From Cryptomeria japonica (lineage: Eukaryota > Streptophyta > Pinopsida > Cupressales > Cupressaceae), in the NCBI RefSeq assembly GCF_030272615.1, contig NC_081415.1, positions 369,465,667-369,529,666 of the forward strand: DNA of 64,000 nt, read 5' to 3'. A model generated the notes under the pieces. The model was not told where the DNA came from. It saw nothing but the letters and a program-made list of their open reading frames with translations, and did no database searches. The position numbers were made by a program, and so were the translations under genes. Of the stretch, positions 60,091-64,000 are shown in pieces (positions within the stretch are counted from its first letter, which is position 1; each line of letters opens with the position of its first letter).

Positions 60091-61278
60091 TGTTACTACT
60101 TATTAAGTTGCCATTAGTTTTATATCCAAAGTCATTCTATATACTCTAGTCGGTTACTAGTATCGAAACATTCAGTCGGTATGCATAGAAGAGTAGGTTA
60201 AAGAATAAAGTATTCACAGAGCCCAGCATTCACTGAGCTGTCTATCGAGTAACATTCCATGTCTACCGAGCAGCAACAATGATACACCGAGTTGATATAC
60301 ACCAAGTGAAACATGTTACCAGATTCATTGAGCCTAGACACACATGTGAAAACGTGTTACAAGATCAAGGAACATAGAACCGTTGCCACATTGGAAATTG
60401 CACTTAAAGATTGTGTAAGATTTTGAGGTCATCTAACCAATGAAATATTTTGTATGGTTATTCATTCGATAAATCATGTTTGTAAGATCGAAGCAATGAA
60501 TCAGATCACTGACATAAGAGATCTATTTATACAACATGGATTAAGGATAAAAGTGTGACAGAGAGAGATATAGAGGTGTATGAAGCAAGACATGTGTGAT
60601 ACATAAGAAAGAACCGAGTTTTATGATTGTTATAGAGACACAGAGGTCACTAAGAAGGATTTCAAAGAACAGTAAAAGAACAAAGTAAATAGATGGGTTT
60701 ACCGAGTTATTCTATAGGTTACCGAGGTATGCTATAAGCAAGGTAATCTCATCTTGAGCACATAGAATCTGTTATAACATTCTAGATGTAAAGTTGCAGA
60801 TATTTGTAAAGATTTCATTGTAATATTTGAAGTTGTAAGAGAAACCTTTAATAGGATAAAAGACTCTAACAAAGTCTATAAATTGTAAAGCCTTTAACCA
60901 GGTGCAACATTTAGAATAAGTGTTGTAAAATTCTTTAGCAAGGTAGATCTAACGATCTTGATAGTCCTAACAGGGTAAGCTATCAGAAATAGCTGAACAT
61001 GTAGCTCTAACCGATTAACCTTTATTATTGCAGTAGTGAAGTTGTGGGTGCCATCCCCACCGCTGTTTTTCTCTCTAGCCAAGAGTTTCTGCATAACCAA
61101 AATACATGTGTTATGGAGTGAATCATGTATGATTGTTATTTATTTGTTTTAGCTTTATGTTATGTTACAGTAGTTTGTGGTTTATGCATAACAGTAAAGA
61201 TATTGTTGTTAAAAGGTTTTGAAGTACTGATTCACCCCTCCCCTCTCAGTACATTAGCTTTCCATATTGGGCCTAACA
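60091..61278 (+). repeat. Copia-B 3' LTR
   Basis: 1188 bp, partner of 53259-54431, ending CCTAACA. ACATA target duplication follows at 61279-61283. Confidence 0.95.
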
Positions 61279-61283
61279 ACATA

Positions 61284-63136
61284 AATCAACATGACTATGA
61301 CCATAAAAATATGTTACACAAGTGGAATAAATACATACTAAACCATCAATATATCTAAATTATACTCTTGCAAACATAACCATTCCCTAGGCTATCTCAA
61401 CGTCATTACTTGACACCATTATAACAAAACACTTATCCATCTAGAACATCATATTCTATCATTCAATTAACCATTTACTTTCCATGCAACTAGAATAACA
61501 ATAACCCATACGCATAACTTAACCACATTACATTTCCTTAGGTTCATTAAACACAATAACCAAATGTTCCTAACACTCCTACTACCATCTATCATGAATG
61601 CACCATAGATCTATTAAACCATTTCATTTAGATAACTCATATCTACCTAATGAGATTCAAGACAACCATTACTATTCTTTCTATCATTCAATCCATAGGA
61701 TGACATATCTCAATTCCATTTCACTAATTCAAATGCAACACTTTACATATAAGTTAGCTCATTAATTTTTCACATAGAAAGCATAAACTCATATTACATA
61801 AAGAATATCCATTAAATCAAAGAATAACCAATGAATTATTCTCCTAATCACTACCTCAAGTCCTATACATGATGATACATAACACAAAGGTACATATCTC
61901 CTTTTTACATTAAATACATCATGATGCAATGTTTCCTTTTCCAATACATATACAATATCTCCATGAGAATATCCACATAATGAAGAATCCAAGAATCCAA
62001 TGAAGAGAATCCCAATGGAAGAAGGCATTCAACCACTCAACCATGTGGAACCAAATAGGAACCACCCTCCATGCTAGGAGATGACATGAGGTTCCAACTC
62101 ACACTCAAGATCTAGGTTGACACCTAACCAACAAAGAGACTCAACTTGAAAACTACATGACAACATCAAGAAATCAAGATCAAACACAACACATGGCTAA
62201 ACCATAAGAAACCCTCCAAAGGTGAAATAAATCAAATTAATACTTAAGGAACTAGGAATAACATATAGGGAAGGGTGTCATCACATTATATCAAAGAATA
62301 TCCTATAACTTAGTCTTGACATCCATGATACACATGCGGAATGGTCTCAACCTTTGAGGAAATCAAGGGAGTTCGGTTTATCCAATTACCAGATCTTGCA
62401 CCTCACATGGCTGCACTAGCAATCCAATCATGAGATGGGAATACACACACATATATTTCTTATCTTATTAATATGAGCTACTTCTACCCAACCCACCTAT
62501 GATTAATTTATTATGTTATCACTTGATCATTACGAATAACCTCCAATGAGCTATCTAGATGGTCTAAACCCCAACTCCACAACACAAGGAATCCTAGTAG
62601 TCTATTCCTCATGACCTTGGCAAACTCATGGAATCCCACTCTCCCTAACCATGCTCCTAGGCCTTAGGGTAAAAAAAACATCTAAAGAACATAATCCAAC
62701 ATCAAGAAGGCTCGCAAATATCATAGAAACAATCATAACAAACTGAGAGCAATCCGCCCATGAAAAAGCATATAATGTCATACACGTGGAAGAGATCCTT
62801 CACCAAATCATCACAAAGGATAAATAAACCATGAATGCAATCCATAAAAGGAATAAAAACCATATTAAATACTCCATAGTGAGGCATATCACATCCCACT
62901 GGAGTTATATAATCAACCTCTCAACAACGAGGGTCTCTCCCTCTCGCCGGAGACACATATCACATATGAACACCTCAATGGTAAGGCATGAATCCTCTTA
63001 CCGGAGTACTAGAAACAACATGAAGGGTTAAAAAACATCAAAAGAAACTCTGAGAATATTAATACAGACAAAACATGCTTATGGAGAAATCACAAATCCA
63101 AAAAGACACTAAACCGGGCTCAAAACTGACTTCCTA
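61284..63136. other. Right part of the unclassified non-coding repeat
   Basis: This is the continuation of 50881-53253 across the Copia-B insertion. AT-rich and CAT-rich, no gene recognised. 62930-63010 contains two related CGCCGGAGACAC / TACCGGAGTACT stretches of unknown meaning. Confidence 0.4.
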
Positions 63137-63440
63137 GGACCCCCAGAGCAATCTAGCTCTCCCAGAATGCATAGAAACACTCTTGGAACGCATTGTAGCA
63201 CTCCTGGTAGATGCAATGACATTTTTGGACTATTCAGTAGTGTTTTGGGGTCATTCAATAGCATTATGGGGTCATTGTCTAGCTCTCTCAGTTTATGACC
63301 TAGCACTCTTAGTTCTAGACTCAACTCTTTGGGTATCCACTCTCGCACTCTTGGTTTTTAGAATGACACTCTTGGAATGCAGAATAGCATTCTTGGTAGT
63401 TTTAGTGGTGTTTTTGGTTGTTTTGGTGGTGCTTTTTGGA
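63137..63440 (+). repeat. Degenerate short-period array around CACTCTTGG
   Basis: Variants of (T)AGCACTCTTGG(A/T)A(T/G) recur about every 20-35 bases, with interspersed TTTTGGGGTCATT and TTTTGGTGGT forms. The style resembles the GCGTCTGTG arrays of the Tat-like element, but the motif differs. Frames here are repeat-derived. Confidence 0.6.
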
Positions 63441-64000
63441 AATGATCCAAAATTGCAGTATAAACTACTCAATTGGATAGGGCGCTTGCCCATATCAATA
63501 AAGGGGTATAAAATGACACTTGTGACGAACTCAAAAGGCCTGATAGATGCTAAAATCATTGAAGAATATCAAGATTTCAAAGTTACATACAGAGGAAAAG
63601 AGAACAATGAGCAAAACTTTATCCCATGGAGCTCAGATTGAGATCTACAATGCATAGCATGAAGGTGAGATAAAAAAATCAACAAAATAACATCAAAGGA
63701 ATAACAAAAAAGCATAAGGAAGTCAAAATACAATCATAGACACTCCCTAAAGGTTTGCTCTCAGAAAATGCAAGTCACGGAGAGTGGAAAGATACTTTTA
63801 AGAAGCTTCAAAACAAAAAGAACCTTACTAAAACAAAGGGAGATCCAAGGAAACAAATAGGGAATAACATGGAACTCCATAATATAATAAATGACATATC
63901 TAAATCCCATGGAAAGGGGAATATATCATTCTTAAAGAAAACAGGAAAAAATTCCGACAATCAATCCCAAATATCTAAAAATCAATAATAGTATGCACTT
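63441..64000. other. Unassigned sequence to window end
   Basis: A frame continuing to 63641 has ordinary-looking amino-acid composition (for example R-L-P-I-S-I-K-G-Y-K-M), but no domain was recognised. The remainder is A-rich and non-coding. Confidence 0.35.

Larger units (their letters stand above)
53259..61278 (+). mobile_element. Copia-B: copia-type element without pol
   Basis: This is an 8.02 kb plus-strand element. Its LTRs are 53259-54431 and 60091-61278, with TGTTACT...CCTAACA ends. A perfect 5-bp target duplication ACATA lies at 54 to 58 of 53254-53258 and at 61279-61283. An iMet primer site and an AAAAGGGGAGAT polypurine tract are present. The internal 5.66 kb encodes a zinc-knuckle Gag-like protein and a ~1,120-codon unknown protein. 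No protease, integrase, reverse transcriptase or RNase H motif was found in any frame. It must have relied on enzymes of another copia element. Confidence 0.93.

Noticed and set aside
1-64000. CRISPR arrays, tRNA or rRNA genes, bacterial promoters or operons
   Set aside because: None seen. The regular-looking arrays are degenerate minisatellites without identical direct repeats and unique spacers, and the iMet-like matches are retroelement primer sites.

Overview
The window looks like intergenic DNA from a large, repeat-rich seed-plant genome. The evidence is Ty1/copia elements with an initiator-Met tRNA primer site, a 16 kb Ty3/gypsy element of the dual-RNase-H (Tat-like) type, plant LINEs that carry RNase H, and a plant mobile domain gene. 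The amount and style of the repeats would suit a conifer, but the species cannot be fixed from the sequence. I found no intact host gene, tRNA, rRNA or CRISPR array. Almost everything is nested retroelement sequence in various states of decay.

Left third (1-33272): one minus-strand LINE (LINE-A) has been split into three pieces by two insertions. From its 5' side the pieces are 33272-31643, 15391-14425 and 811-1. The insertion at 15392-31642 is a Tat-like gypsy element with 5-bp target duplications (AATAC). Removing it restores the LINE reading frame exactly. The insertion at 812-14424 is an unclassified TG...CA unit. Removing it also restores the LINE frame. That unit was itself hit by a complete minus-strand copia element (Copia-A, 2473-9910, target duplication GAATT). 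The Tat-like element carries gag-pol on the minus strand. On the plus strand, in its 3' part, it carries an antisense gene for a plant mobile domain (PMD) protein with its own TATA box and a 970-bp intron. That intron holds two short-period repeat arrays. The motif of one of them recurs in opposite orientation near the other end of the element.

Middle (33273-50880): AT-rich and TA-microsatellite sequence leads to a 5'-truncated LINE (LINE-B, 34245-35909, 11-bp target duplication). Next comes a purine-rich (GA) block of about 1.9 kb, broken by two solo LTRs, each with a perfect 5-bp target duplication. A near full-length plus-strand LINE (LINE-C, ~40550-48073) follows. Behind it lies a second sequence ending in the same LINE 3' tail (48240-49585); it lacks reverse transcriptase but holds an unrecognised open frame. 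AT-rich DNA follows.

Right third (50880-64000): an unclassified, largely non-coding repeat is interrupted by a plus-strand copia-type element (Copia-B, 53259-61278, target duplication ACATA). Copia-B has normal LTRs, primer site and polypurine tract. It has no protease, integrase or reverse transcriptase. Instead it encodes a coiled-coil Gag-like protein with five zinc knuckles and a second frame of about 1,120 codons that I do not recognise.

The LTR-element genes share one kind of decay: many in-frame stops, almost all explained by C-to-T change at CAG, CGA or CAA codons, with few or no frameshifts. This fits deamination of methylated cytosine in silenced elements. It also lets the ancestral frames be read across the stops. 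Novelty candidates are the PMD gene with its repeat-filled intron and mirrored motif arrays, the pol-less Copia-B with its large unknown protein, and the LINE-tailed element with its own frame.
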